Shown: piece after piece, positions 1-11,224 of the stretch
Layout of the letters: each line of letters opens with the position of its first letter
How positions within the stretch are numbered: the stretch's first letter is position 1
Origin: Dendrocalamus latiflorus
Taxonomy: Eukaryota; Streptophyta; Magnoliopsida; Poales; Poaceae
Assembly: GCA_017311315.1 (NCBI GenBank)
Contig: CM029647.1
Span: 6,434,577-6,498,576 of the forward strand
Direction of reading: 5' to 3'
DNA: 64,000 nucleotides
Position numbers and translations under genes: made by a program
The notes under the pieces: model-generated
Seen by the model: only the letters and a program-made list of their open reading frames with translations
Database searches by the model: none
What the model was told of the DNA's origin: nothing

Positions 1-1790
1 GTCACATGGCGCGAGCTAGGTGCCCCCACTCATTTTTTGTGTTGGGTCTGCCCCTAAGGGCCCAGCCCATGATGTGAGGGGGAAAGATGCTGGGAGGAAG
101 GAGAGGGAGAGGAGGTGAAATTTATTGTTCGGCCCCACAAATGCACACCACCCGCTCAAGATATTGTGTCTATAGCTATTTATTGGTGATGTAAAAAGTA
201 TGAAAATAATACAATAGTGTTTACTATTGTCAATGCTCTTACTGTGCCAAAAATAATTTGCAGTTTTTGAAAGTTCATGGTAAAAGTAAAGTACGAAAAA
301 TACAGGGAAAGGAGTAAACATGCCTGAAAGAAGGTACTTGAGCAACGTTTACGTACGTGGTGCGTGTAAGCAACGGCATTGGGTGTAACCGTGTAAGCTC
401 CATTCTTTACTGTTAACAACGCATGAGTGCGTAGTGCCTCGAAATACCTCTGAATTCCACCGCTTCGATAGAAAAAAAACAAAAACAAGTTGTACCAACT
501 CAAAGTCATAAATCTATTAAAGCTGGAGGAATTTGCGAGCGCTTAGGCCATCCATGTCATTCATCGCTTCTCTGGCGGTCATGTCCCTGTTTTGCTCAGC
601 CCTGTCCAATCACGTGAATGGCTAGATCCCCACCGTTCACCTATGTGACGCTAGCTTCGCCTGCACCGCACAGCACGCCCGCTGAAAACTCGCACTGCGT
701 GGCTCGGTCCGTCCCACTTGCATGTCCTGTGCCGCCTACTCCCTTTTATCTCATCGCTTGCTCCACCCCGTCTTGTCGCTCTCCCGCATCCTCTCTTTTT
801 TGCCTTCGCATCCTCCCTATCTCCTTCCCCATACCCATTGCATACCACCATGTATCCCCCTAGCCTCGTCATCGCGGCGGGCGCGCCCCCACCGCCAGCG
901 TGCCTAGAGCGACACCTTCGAAGAAAGTTTCTCCAAGGGCATTCAAAAACAACATCGAACATTAGTCTGAAAACCATCGAGGGCGAATGGGTCATCGGAG
1001 GCGGTGCTGTGGAGAGACGATCGAATCCAGACCGTCTCTCTTAGATCCGGCTGGAGACGGGTGGTGCTGCACGAGGAGCCGCGTGCAGTCGGAGGGCACC
1101 GTCATGCGACGGCTCTTTCAAGCATACCGTGCCTTCTTCAGGGGGCTAGGTACGTCTCTGTTTTCTATACCTTTCTGGGCCATGCTTTTGGTCTGGGTCT
1201 CTCTTCATTCTCGATTTCGTCTTAACTGTTTTGGATTCCTGTTCTACGCTTTCGGCCTATGGTTTCTATCCGTTCTTTGGGGGGGGGGGTGCTTGGTAGG
1301 TTTGCCAATCCGAGAGGGGAGAACGTGAACGCCACTCCAGCGACCACCGTGTTCAAGAGTGCGGAGCATATAGCCTGTTGTGTAGGCCAATCAATGGTGC
1401 TGACTGACGAAATGTCTCACCGTCGCCGTTGCTCCACTGGCTGGTATCCCCTTCCTTTCTGTTTAGCCCCACAATCTTTTGTCTTTAGCTACTATTTCTC
1501 TTCATTCTCGATTTCGTCTTGGCTGTTTTGGATTCTTGCTCTATGTTTTCAGCCCATGCTTTTTGTTCGTTCTTTTTCCAGACCATCGGTTATATACCAT
1601 CGAAAAAACATCACTTTTGAAATATACCACCAAAAATCCGTATTCACTTTAATACTATCAAAACATCACAAAGTTCTTGAAAATACCACTCTCTCAACCC
1701 TTCGTTACATATGGCGCTCAGCTTACCCCAAATGCCCAACCATGGCGCTTCGGCCACGACGATGGGAAAAACTATCTCAGTGCATGCACC
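1..1790. other. Left flank, no gene recognised
   Basis: No coding region is supported here. The stretch 600-1330 is moderately GC-rich and pyrimidine-rich like a plant promoter or leader, but no reading frame shows a recognisable protein. The stretch 1580-1740 is AT-rich and leads into the satellite that follows. The phrase around 1495-1530 repeats part of the phrase around 1200-1225 (ttcattctcgatttcgtctt), so there is a local duplication of about 300 bp period. Confidence 0.5.
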
Positions 1791-2785
1791 TTCTTTAGGA
1801 GCAGGTTATCGACCATGGCACCAACCACGGCTTCGACTTCGACCACGCCCCTACGACCACGCCCATTCGACTATGGTACCTCGACCACGGCCTCGACCAC
1901 AGCCCATCGACCAAGGCCTCGACTTCGACCACGCCTTCGACCATGGCCCTTGGACCACGCCCATTCAACCATGGTCCTTCGACCATAGCACCGACCAAAG
2001 CTTTGATGTCGACCATGTCTTTGACCATGCCTTCGACTTCGACCGTGGCTTCGACTTCAATCGTGGCATCAACGTTGACTGTGGCGTCAACTTTGAACAC
2101 AACCTCGACCACGACACCGACCACGCCTTTGACATTGATCATAGCCCTATGACCACGGGCCTGACGACGGTGCCTCGACCACAACGCCTCAACCACGGCG
2201 TCTCGACGCCTTCGATGTCGACCATGCCTTCGACTTTGACTACGGTATCGACTTTGACCATGGTCCTTCGACCACGGCACGTCGACCATGGCTCTTCGAC
2301 CACGACGCACTGACCACGACTTGGACGATGCCTTCAACCATGGCCTCGATTTTGACCACGACCCTTCAACCACGTCACCTTGACCACAGTTTCGACTTCG
2401 ACTATGGCCCTTCGACCACGTCACCTTGACCATAGCTTCGACTTCGACCACTGCTTCGACTTTGACCACGACCCTTGGACCTCGCCCATTCGACCACGGC
2501 ACTTCGACCATGGCCTTTCGACCACGGCGCTAACCCACGACGCTGACCCACACGCCTCGGCGCCTTTGACTTCGAGCACGTCTTCGACCATGGATTCAAC
2601 TTCGACTACGATGCCTCGATCATACCTTCGACTTCGACCACGGCCCTTATCCATGGCGCCGACCGCGGCACATCGACCATGACACTTCGATCACGCCTTC
2701 GACTTTGACCATGGCCCTTCGCCAATGGCGCCGACCACGGTGCTTTGACTACGGCTTCGACCACATCACTTTGACTACTACGTTG
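1790..2785. repeat. Degenerate TCGACCAYGG-type satellite array
   Basis: About 1 kb is built from variants of a short unit, ttcgaccaygg or ttcgacttcgaccacgg, with units mostly in multiples of three bases. Because the period is a multiple of three and the unit has few stop codons, several frames on both strands stay open for 60-240 codons and spell Asp-His-Gly or Arg-Pro-rich low-complexity peptides. These are a by-product of the repeat and are not annotated as genes. The repeat is seen directly. Its origin as an expanded microsatellite or minisatellite is inferred. Confidence 0.8.
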
Positions 2786-4186
2786 CAACTAGATTATTAT
2801 ATAGCCTATATGTAGCTATGTAGCTGCAACATAAAAGTCTTGATATCCATCTATACATTTGGATACCTCTTCATAGAGATGTATGTGTGTTGATAAAAAA
2901 TTACATCTATTTTTTGCATATGTATACTATAATTCTTCCTTTTATATGGATCCCCTAAACAACTATTATACTATAAATTATATATGCTAATATTTCTCAT
3001 CTGATTGAACATATTAAATTACATATTTTTATTCGACGTACTACTACGTTACTCTTTCTGGTTTAATTTCTGTACCGCACCTCATCTGATCGATGTTGCT
3101 GAGTATACGGTACTACTGTACTGAAATGTAGTGGCCCTTGCAGGTGAGTTGTACTGTTCTCACTCGATCTCATTTCTTCTTGGTGTTCCGAATAAGAGAT
3201 TCTGATATGTAACTTGACAGCCTGTTTATTCCTGCTTCTTTAAGCTGTTTCTGGCTTCCGTATGTTGGTTTTGGCTGAAATTGTAATATAGTAGATATTA
3301 TTTTTTCTGAATTATTTAATTAAAGAAAAATAAAAAAATAAAAAAAATTATTATATCTCTATGGACAGTGCGAAAGGAAAGGGAAAAAGAAAAGAAAAAA
3401 CCGAAATTAAGAAACTAACGCATTTATTTTGGCTTCTAACTTAGAGGTTGTTCTTTAAACTATAATTTATTAGTCTAATAAATAGTGATTATTAAGAAAA
3501 TAAAATTTGCTGAAAAGTCCAAAAGAACATCGGTGAAACTGGAATGAACCGGCCTTAAGTGTATATTGCCGCGTGTTCGGTGACACGAAAAGTCCTAGCT
3601 GGTAGTACAAGAAAACTCAAGGTCCTGCATTAATGCTAATTAATCTCCTGTCGTTTAGCTATTGCAACCACTTCGGTTGACCTCTTCACATTGTACATGT
3701 GCGCAACACGCACACAGGCACTGCGCTCATCGCGTAAGCTAATTGCGAGCGAGAGATCCACTGGCTCGTTCAGGTATAATTGCAAGGCGTTCATCGAAAG
3801 AACTAGGTGAGATGGCACCATCTCGAGATAATTCTCTCCTCTTTTTGCTTTCATCTCGTGCAGTGAACCCAGAGCTAAGGAAACGAATGCATCAACGTGG
3901 TAGCGAAGAACACGATACGAAGACACTGTTTGGGACACAGGAATTTTATGTTATCTATGAATTCATGCCACACGAGACATTGCAGAAGGGAATGTTAAAA
4001 CACGGAGCTGTACATAAGAGGAAGTTGGCGATGGAGTGATGCCAAAAGGAGCATTTGGCTTATATCTGTAGCGGCAGGAGCAGCATCTGGCAGAGTCTTT
4101 TTTTCCCCAGGAATGAACCAAACGTAGCGTACCCATGATTAGGCTGGGATAATTGGGTACATTCTAACGTGCTCTGGGGCACCCCC
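2786..4186. other. AT-rich spacer with a possible kinase-gene scrap
   Basis: The stretch 2790-3600 is AT-rich and I see no gene in it. Around 3938-3990 on the plus strand a short frame reads EFYVIYEFMPHETLQK, which resembles the hinge segment (VYEFMPxGTLxxHL) of plant receptor-like kinases. Neither an ATP-binding loop before it nor a catalytic loop after it is visible, and the frame closes at 4039. At best it is a small pseudogene fragment. Confidence 0.3.
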
Positions 4187-4196
4187 AGAGAAATTC

Positions 4197-4460
4197 GAAT
4201 TTTTTGTACGAATAATCCATTTTTTATTCGAAATTACATAAATATACCCGCGGGAAATTTTTTGCAAAAATAGGCTCCAGTCGCCTAATGGTTGGGCGAC
4301 TGGAGACTTTCGCCCAACCAGACCGCGACACAATATATCTCGCTGCATAGTGGAGCGACTGCATTAAGTCGCTTTTCCGTTCGGCGACTTAACGATAGTC
4401 GCCATCCCGTTAGGCGACTAGAATGTAGTCGCCATCCCGTTAGGCGACTGCATGCAGCCC
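4197..4460. repeat. Left terminal inverted repeat of MULE 1 with GTCGCC/GGCGAC palindromes
   Basis: The outer 130-150 bp match the right end (7940-8087) in reverse complement. The inner part is a run of short near-palindromes of the form gtcgcc...(6-8 bp)...ggcgac, repeated about five times to 4450. The same motif style occurs at 7840-7950 and at both ends of element 2 (8840-9015 and 15520-15640). The clusters could fold into hairpins. Confidence 0.85.
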
Positions 4461-4757
4461 CCGTGATTGTTTTAAATTTTGTGAATTTTGTAACGTTGAA
4501 CCGGTAAAAAATACGGTGAAGTTGTAATAAAATTTTATGTTCATTGTATATTGTAGGTATGTAAAAAGTTTTTAAATTTTTTTTATGAAAGATTGAGTAG
4601 AAAACGATCGATACATGCACTGTTAAGTGAGATAGTTTATGTGCGGAGATAGATGATAGACTATGTAAATTTAAATAAACTTCATAATATAACTGAGAGT
4701 AACATGCCGCATGTTTTTTCATTACATGCATAACATATATAGCATCTGCAACACGCC

Positions 4758-7011
4758 TCACTGGTCACCCTGGTGTGCCCCGTCACCGCGCCCGCGTCCT
4801 CCCATACGGCCTCGCTTGGCCCTCCTCCGGTGCAACGGGTTAGGACGATCCGAAAAAGTAAAACGAGCAGGAGGGTGTCTATCCCGCCCCTGCGCTGGTG
4901 GAGTCAGCTGCACCTCTGGCTGTGTGCCCTCCGGTGCACCAGGGAGGGCACTGACAGAGAGAACCTCCGGTGCTGCGTCGGAGAACTGCCCGGGCCACTC
5001 CGCGAAAAACTGGTCCACATCTTCCGGGCCTGGGGAGACGCCGTGCTGCTGGTAACTACCTGCAATATTAATATCGTTAGTTCGTTGCATGTCGTCTTCG
5101 GATAAACACGATATAAGACCCTCTGCGTACCCGTAGCTGGCGCCATCGAGGGGGGAAAGACAGGGGTGTGCGTAGGAGGCGTGAAGTGAACCGGTGTAGG
5201 AGGCCCTGCCCAGGCTGAACCCCCTGGCTGCTCCGGGTGAGGCGGTGGAGGACGTGTCCACGTCGGTGCACCAGAGTAGTGTCACGCTGGTCGGGGTGGC
5301 ACTAGTGGACGAGCAGGCGGAGCGGTGGGCGTGGAGACCGCCGGTAGTCTCGTGCAGGACAGTAGGCTAACAATACGTCTACACCCCTCGTGCATCCGAC
5401 GCGCAAAGCTGACGCCCTCGTCATGGGTCAGCTGCCCACCACTGGTGAGCCTCTCAAGTACTGTGCCGGAGTCGGCACATAGGACAGAACCGACGTCAGC
5501 CTGAACACAAAGACATGAAATGAAATGGTCGATTATCGAAACGACATTACCATTCGGGAATCTTTGAAATGACATTTAACGTACCGCGAGGTGAGCGTCG
5601 CGCGCGAAGTGCGCGGGGTACGTGTCCGTCGGAGCGGCGACGTGTGTGGCAGACGGGTCTACCACATATACGAGCCTGGTACGGGTCTGTGGCTGGTACC
5701 AGCGAAGGTACTCCGCGTACTCCGTGCTGTCGTACGGGTGGTCCTCCTCCACGCGGTCGTCGAGCGCACCCTCCCACTGCTCGACCCAGGGATGCATCTT
5801 CAACGACCAGTCCGTCCCTCTTTTCACTCCCTTCGCGCTGTGCCTACGTATAGAACCATTACGTAATGTGAGATACTTGCGAACGCAGTAGTAAGTATGT
5901 ACATATTTACCACAAACGATCACTCACGCGTGCACGTGCCGCGGAAGCGATGGTCCGACTGGTACAGGAACCGGCTGCCGTAGCCCGAACTGCCACATCA
6001 CCCGCTGTGGTGCGTAGTCCTCCACGTAGATGAGGTACACGAGCTTCCGGCGGGTGAGCCAGAAAGCTCTGTCACGCCAGCAAAGTGAGGACAGATCGGC
6101 AGGAGCACGGGCCTGCACTGCCGTATCAGCGATCGCCCTCGCATAAGTGATGAGGCGCGCATCCACCGAGTTGCCGTGGCTGGTGGTGAAAAGCACCCAA
6201 CCAAACAACCACAGCACGTACACCTCCAGGTGCCGCGAGACCTACTGATCGTCTGCCTGCGGAACCATGCGCTCCACCTGAATGCAAAAAAGTTGTTATT
6301 AGTACGTAATACCACAAATAAGAGCTTCGAAGACACGATCGATTTTATATACCACGTACCCGGTACTGTCTGAGCCACCTCAGTGTCGGCCCATGGGTCT
6401 GCTCCTCTCCGAACACGTGGTGGTCATCGGCCGGTGGAACGACACCCTGGAATCTGGCGAGCAGGTCAGCGCGCCAGTGGGCCGGGGCCTCCGGTAGGAA
6501 GGCAGCGTCTCCCGCGATCGGAAGCCCAAGGAGCAGGGACACATCCTGCAAGGTCGGCGTCATCTCCCCGAATGGGAGGTGGAAAGTGTGCGTCTCGGGC
6601 CGCCAACGGTCCACCAAAGCCGTCAGCAGGGAACGGTCGAACGGAAAGCGTCGTGATCGCTCCCCGCCCGCCTCGTCCCCGCCAGCGGCGCCAGCGCCTC
6701 CATCCTCATCCGTGGCCTGCACCATCCGGGCAAGAGGGAGTAGCCCGGCATTCCGCAGCCTGCAAACAAAGTGAAGGTCACCACGGAACGAACTTACGGT
6801 CGCACTAAACGCTGGAGTAGTGCAAACCTGGCGGTCCAACGAGGGTTGAGTCCCCAGGCCACGCGAGGTGTGCGTGTCCGGACCACTCCCAGCTGAGGCG
6901 GGTCGTCCGTGCTCCCCGGTGGCGGGACTAGACGGGAAGCGCGATGAGAGCGGTCCACGTGCTCGTCCAATAGCGCGAACCGCCACTCCGAGTCACGCCC
7001 AGCACGAGCTA
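4758..7011 (-). pseudogene. Plant mobile domain (PMD, MAIN-like) gene, broken
   Basis: The plant mobile domain occurs in plant transposons and in domesticated Arabidopsis proteins of the MAIN/MAIL group; its biochemical role is not settled. Reading down the minus strand, exon 1 (about 7011-6829) has ALLDEHVDRSHRASRLV. Exon 2 (about 6763-6349) has the family signature LVDRWRPETHTFHLPFGEMT and LLLGLPIAGDAAF. Exon 3 (about 6280-5925) has YVLWLFGWVLFTTSHGNSVD and VMWQFGLRQP. Later exons have HPWVEQWEGALDDR (about 5800) and a Pro/Arg-rich C-terminus ending with TGA at 4758-4760. Exon 3 has an in-frame TAG at 6242-6244. It also jumps from the YARAIAD segment straight to the APADLSSLCWRD segment, skipping a long central part that I remember as present in full-length relatives. 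The exon borders are approximate. The gene is dead as it stands, and its promoter would lie in the right inverted repeat. Confidence 0.8.
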
Positions 7012-7019
7012 TACCTGGA

Positions 7020-7665
7020 AAATTTGTACAATAATTTCAACATTCAATGTTCTACATCTAAATTTGTATAAGAATTGCAACATTAAATTTTCTACATCTA
7101 AATTTCAACACTACATTTTCTATATCTAAATTTGTACAATAATTTCAACATTACATTTTCTACATGTAAATTTCAACACTAAATTTTCTACATCTAAATT
7201 TGTACAATAATTGCAACATTAAATTTGGTACATGTACATTTAAATACTATTTTTTGTACAATAATGCATTATAAATGGTATACAAAATTTAGTTTATACA
7301 ATTTGTAAACTAAATTTCTAAACTATATTTACTAAACAAAATTTGAAAAATAAATTTGTAAACTAAATTTCTAAACTACATTTTCTAAACTATATTTCTA
7401 AACTAATTTTCTAGACTACATTTTCTAAACTAATTTTCTAAACTATATTTCTATACTACATTTTGTAAACTAATTTTCTAAACTAATTTTCTAAACTATA
7501 TTTTCTATACTACATTTTGTAAACTAATTTTCTAAACTATATTTTCTATACTAATTTTCTAAACTATATTTCTAAACTAATTTTCTACACTACATTTTCT
7601 AATCTAATTTTCTAAACTAATTTTCTAGACTACATTTTCTAAACTATATTTCTAAACTAATCTCC
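7020..7665. repeat. AT-rich tandem repeat inside MULE 1
   Basis: About 640 bp made of variants of aattttctaaact and tacattttctaaac, roughly 13-14 bp per unit, grading at the 7020-7280 side into longer units with caacattaaatttt. It lies between the PMD gene and its pyrimidine-rich leader, as if inside a 5' intron. A similar but shorter block occurs at the same relative place in element 2 (about 14840-15330). Confidence 0.8.
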
Positions 7666-7839
7666 TACACTAACAAAAATATATAACACCAAAAACTTAC
7701 CTGAAAAACGCGCACTCCTCCTCCTCCCCCTTCTCTTCTCCTCTCCCTCTTTCCCCTCTCTTCTCTGCGCTGGCCGAACGGAAGAACAGTGCGGCGCTTC
7801 CTCGCTGCCGAGCGCGGCCTTATATCCACCTTCAGTCGC

Positions 7840-8087
7840 CCAACCGTTGGGCGACTGAATCACAGTCGTCGAACCGTTCGGCGACTACATTGAAGGCGCC
7901 CAACGGTTGGGCGACTGCAATTAATCGCCCAACCGTTCGTAGACTCTCCAGCTGTCGCGGTCTGGTTGGGCGAAAGTCTCCAGTCGCCCAACCATTAGGC
8001 GACTGGAGCCTATTTTTGCAAAAAAATTTCCCGCGGCTATATTTATGTAATTTTGAATAAAAAACGGATTATCCGTACAAAAAATTC
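7840..8087. repeat. Right terminal inverted repeat of MULE 1
   Basis: The outer 130-150 bp are the inverted match to 4197-4340. The inner part holds gtcgcc/ggcgac palindromes (for example cgcccaaccgttgggcgac). It is preceded by a pyrimidine-rich stretch at 7700-7770 that looks like a transcript leader reading toward lower coordinates. Confidence 0.85.
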
Positions 8088-8097
8088 AGGGAAATTC

Positions 8098-8746
8098 TGC
8101 ACCAACAAGTACAAATGATCGCTAATCTCCTTCCTCCTCTGCCGGCCAGCCTATGATCGATGGCTACATGCTTTGTGTAGGGTTTCTCTGCTGGCCCTCC
8201 AGTGGCCACGCGCGAGATTGTTGTTATTACCAGCCAGCCAGGCTTGAGCTGGGGTTGGGACTGACGCTACGGCCTCGTGTCCCTCCTCTGATGCAACGTA
8301 GAGTTTTGGCGTCGGACGACGAGGCGGTTCGATCGAGGTGCCACTCACTCAAGATCCCATCCATCGATGCATGCACAATGGTATGAGCTAATTATTAGCT
8401 CTAAGATAACTTCTCCAATGATATTAACTTTTAGCACATAGCTCATAACATAAATAGTCCCACATGACATCCTCATATAATCTTGGAATATGTGTATGAG
8501 ACTACCTCTTGATCAAGAGCTAGCTTTTCTCTCTTTTCTATTAAAATATGAAATAATATGTTTAGAGCTAGCTTATAAATCACCATTGGACATGCTGCAT
8601 GCATTGCACGAGAGGTCCAAGGCTGACGCTGCACGCCAGCCAGTAACTGACGAAAAAAATTCTGTCATCTGTGTCATGCACGGATCGGAATAAATGGCCA
8701 ACAGGGATGGAGCGAGCATGAAGATGCAGGATGGATTTTAAAGCTT
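8098..8746. other. Spacer between the two MULEs, with a possible small MITE
   Basis: No gene is seen. Between 8376 and 8588 the ends caatggt and accattg face each other around an AT-rich core, similar to small grass MITEs that begin CAATGGT. The inverted match is short and I could not identify a clear target duplication, so this is tentative. Confidence 0.35.
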
Positions 8747-8756
8747 GTCCAGAACC

Positions 8757-9020
8757 GAATTTTTAATACGAATAATCTATTTTTATTTGAAATTACAGAA
8801 ATATATCGACAACAATATTTTTTTACATAAATAAACTTCAGTCGCCTCTCTGTTGGGCGACTGGAGCCAATCATTCAATGGCCAGACGACAGAGTTCCAG
8901 TCGCCCGACTATTGGGTGACTAGAACCAATCGCCCGACCATTAGGAGACTAGAACCAGTCGCCCAGCCAAGGGGCGACTGCATGTGGAGTCGCCCATCCA
9001 GAGGACGACTGCAAGCTGCC
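8757..9020. repeat. Left terminal inverted repeat of MULE 2
   Basis: The outer part is an inverted match to 15620-15717. The inner part is a cluster of gtcgcc...ggcgac near-palindromes. The next 100 bp (9040-9135, with tgtaataaaagtttatggtc) are also shared with element 1 at 4525-4590, so the 3' subterminal region is conserved between the two elements. Confidence 0.85.
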
Positions 9021-9398
9021 CCCGTGAGTTTTGTAGATTATAATTGAAAGATAATATGTTGTATTTGTAATAAAAGTTTATGGTCATTGTATGTTGTAGG
9101 TGCGTAAAAAAATTTGTAATTTTTTTTAAGAACGATTGACCTTAGAACAATCAGTAAGTACGATGGTAAATGATATTGTGATGTTACTGGAAATTCGTAT
9201 ATGGAGGAAAACTGGTATGTTAATATTATTAGATGACTTGCTATGTGAATAATTGAATGCGAAAAGATGAGAAAATAAGCTTGTTTAAATTTAAATAGAC
9301 TTTATAATACAGTTGGGAGTAATATACCGCGTACTTTTTAATTACATGCATAACATATAGCATCATGTGCGACTAACCCACCCAACTGCTCGTATGAC

Positions 9399-9870
9399 CT
9401 ACTGTATGGACCGGAGCCATTTTCTCTTCCTTGCCAGCTCGGCGTTGAACTCCTCGGCGGCATCTTTTGCCTTGGTCGTCATTTCCCTCTTTCTCTTGCG
9501 CTCCCTCTCGCAAGCCTCCTGCTCCCTATGTGTGCACGCCTCGAGATGAGATTTCATCTCGCGTTGTATACGTATGGTTTGCTCGTTCTTGCAGCGCTCC
9601 TCCTCTCGGATCTCCGATGACCTTGCGACATTCCACTTCTTGAAGTCGAGGGCCCACTGGTCATCTGGGTGGATCTCAAGATCGATCCATTTGCGGTAGT
9701 CACATAAGGGTTCCGGGGACTATGAATACAGGGGAGAAGTTGTTAGTGCGTGCTGTGAAGGAGAAAAGGTAGGGGAAAAATGGAGCACCTGGTCCTTACC
9801 GGCTGCCGATAGGTTACAGTGTTTAGACGGCGGTCGGGGTAGTCACTGGAGTAGTTTGTGCAACCCCATT
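9399..9870 (-). pseudogene. C-terminal coiled-coil ORF in MULE 2 (GRF-zinc-finger-like gene remnant?)
   Basis: Two minus-strand exons join well. The upstream exon ends at about 9801 with CTNYSSDYPDRRLNTVTYRQP before a good gtaagg donor. The last exon (9719-9399) starts after an AG acceptor with SPEPLCDYRKWIDLEIHPDD and ends with TAG at 9399-9401. Its last 70 residues are strongly charged and probably form a coiled coil (HREQEACERERKRKREMTTK). The arrangement CDYxxWIDxE followed by an Arg/Glu-rich helix resembles the tail of many grass GRF-type zinc-finger proteins, but the zinc-binding cysteines are not intact here and an in-frame stop lies just upstream. The family assignment is tentative. 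Confidence 0.4.
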
Positions 9871-10319
9871 AACGCATACCTAAGCTGAGGCAGTGCTTAA
9901 ATTTGAAGAACTTGCACGTGTCTTGGCACCAACAAAGGGGGTGTCTCCCCCCTTAGGTGAGAGTTGCGGCGAACGCTCGGTAGGAACGTTCGGGATGGGG
10001 TTGTTGCTATGGAGCGCGTCATTACGGGGAGCCGACCTCATAGCACGCTGGGCTTGTTCTGCCCGGGCCATAGAAGCCCTTACTTTCTCATCACGGGCGG
10101 CAGCTGACCGTGCTAGGTCGCGGGTCTCCTCTCATTGTTTCATCATCTTGTCCCATTGTTTTTTCTGCCTTTTGTTCATCTCGGTGTGGTGAAGGAAGCA
10201 CCGGTGTATTGTGGGGTTTGGTTGCGTAGTGTTCTCTAAGAAATTTGTTTGACCTCCTTTTATAGGGTCCCTTGTTGCCCTGTCGGTACATGAAGGTCCC
10301 TGTGTGGCCCCGTCACTGC

Positions 10320-10795
10320 GCAAAGCTACCAAGTGTGCAAAGCTAGTAAAGCTGGGCCATGAGGCCTTGTCGTTGCGGAAAGCTGTCACGTGCGGTCATG
10401 TCGCTGCGTAAAGCTGGCGCGTTCGATCTTCTCACTGTGCAAAGCTATACTGTGCTGTCATGTCACTACGAAAATCTACGTTGTCATGTCACTGTAGAAA
10501 GCTGACCCGTGCGGTCATATCGCTGCGAAAAGCTGACCCATGTGGTCATGTCGCTGCGCAAAGCTGGCCTGGCGGTGTACGAGGCCGTCCCCAGGCAGAC
10601 CCCGCCATCATGTCATGTTACTGAGGAAAGCTGGCCCGTGCGGTCATGTCGCTACGAAAAGCTGGACCGTGCGATCATGTCGCTGTGCAAAGCTGACGTG
10701 TGCGGTCTTCTCACTGCGCAAAGCTGGCCCATGCTGTCATATCACTGTGAAAAGCTGAGCCGTCATGTCATGTCACTGAGTAAAGCTGGCCCATA
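10320..10795. repeat. 32-bp minisatellite inside MULE 2
   Basis: About twelve to thirteen degenerate copies of a unit near ggtcatgtcgctgcgaaaag followed by ctggcccgtg are arranged head to tail. Matching phrases begin at about 10510, 10542, 10640, 10672, 10704 and 10735, giving a period of 31-32 bp, with one interruption near 10570-10610. It lies between the PMD fragment and the coiled-coil ORF. Confidence 0.85.
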
Positions 10796-11224
10796 GTTAT
10801 GCTACAAAATGAATGGACGAGGCATTACTGGTTGGAACAACTATCTTTTTTGTCATAGAGTAAGCCACCATGATGGACGTCGAGGGGCCAGTCGAACATG
10901 AGTCACCAAAGGAGGATCTTCCGTTCAAAAGGAAGGAGGACTTCAGTTCTACGTACCGCTTGTTGCCAAATAGGTGCACTCAGCCAGTGTGGCCAAAATG
11001 CAAACACATGCAGGACGTGGTGGTGTAGGTGGCAGAAGGCCATACGGATGGCGGTCGATGTTTTTTCGATGCCCATACTCTGGGGTACAAGTTCGCACTC
11101 GTCTATTTTGTTGTACTACTAATAGAGTTTCAATGTTAACATTGATTTGTAGCAGATGGATAAATGTAACTTTGTGCGATGGATTGATCCTCCCCATGAA
11201 TGGTATATTTCGACGTACGTCCAT

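Larger units (their letters stand above)
4197..8087 (-). mobile_element. MULE element 1, non-autonomous, carrying a PMD gene
   Basis: A 3,891-bp Mutator-like element. Its ends are inverted: gaattttttgtacgaataat at the left matches the reverse complement of the right end with few changes, and the inverted similarity runs for about 130-150 bp. The flanks carry a 10-bp target-site duplication, agagaaattc at 4187-4196 and agggaaattc at 8088-8097, with one mismatch. Inside are a broken plant mobile domain gene on the minus strand, an AT-rich repeat block and a pyrimidine-rich leader next to the right end. No transposase is present, so movement would need a protein supplied by a relative such as element 2, whose ends are of the same family. 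MULE membership rests on TIR length, TSD length and the neighbouring relative. Confidence 0.88.

Noticed and set aside
1795..2511. Long open frame on the minus strand through the satellite, and a 200-codon frame on the plus strand
   Set aside because: Low-complexity, in-phase satellite without a start context, domain or splice structure. Openness follows from the repeat period.
3743..4039. Receptor-kinase-like peptide
   Set aside because: Only about 16 residues resemble a kinase hinge, and the rest does not continue the fold. Kept only as a note in the spacer entry.
4758..5285. Plus-strand frames opposite the PMD gene
   Set aside because: They are reverse shadows of the GC-rich PMD exons.
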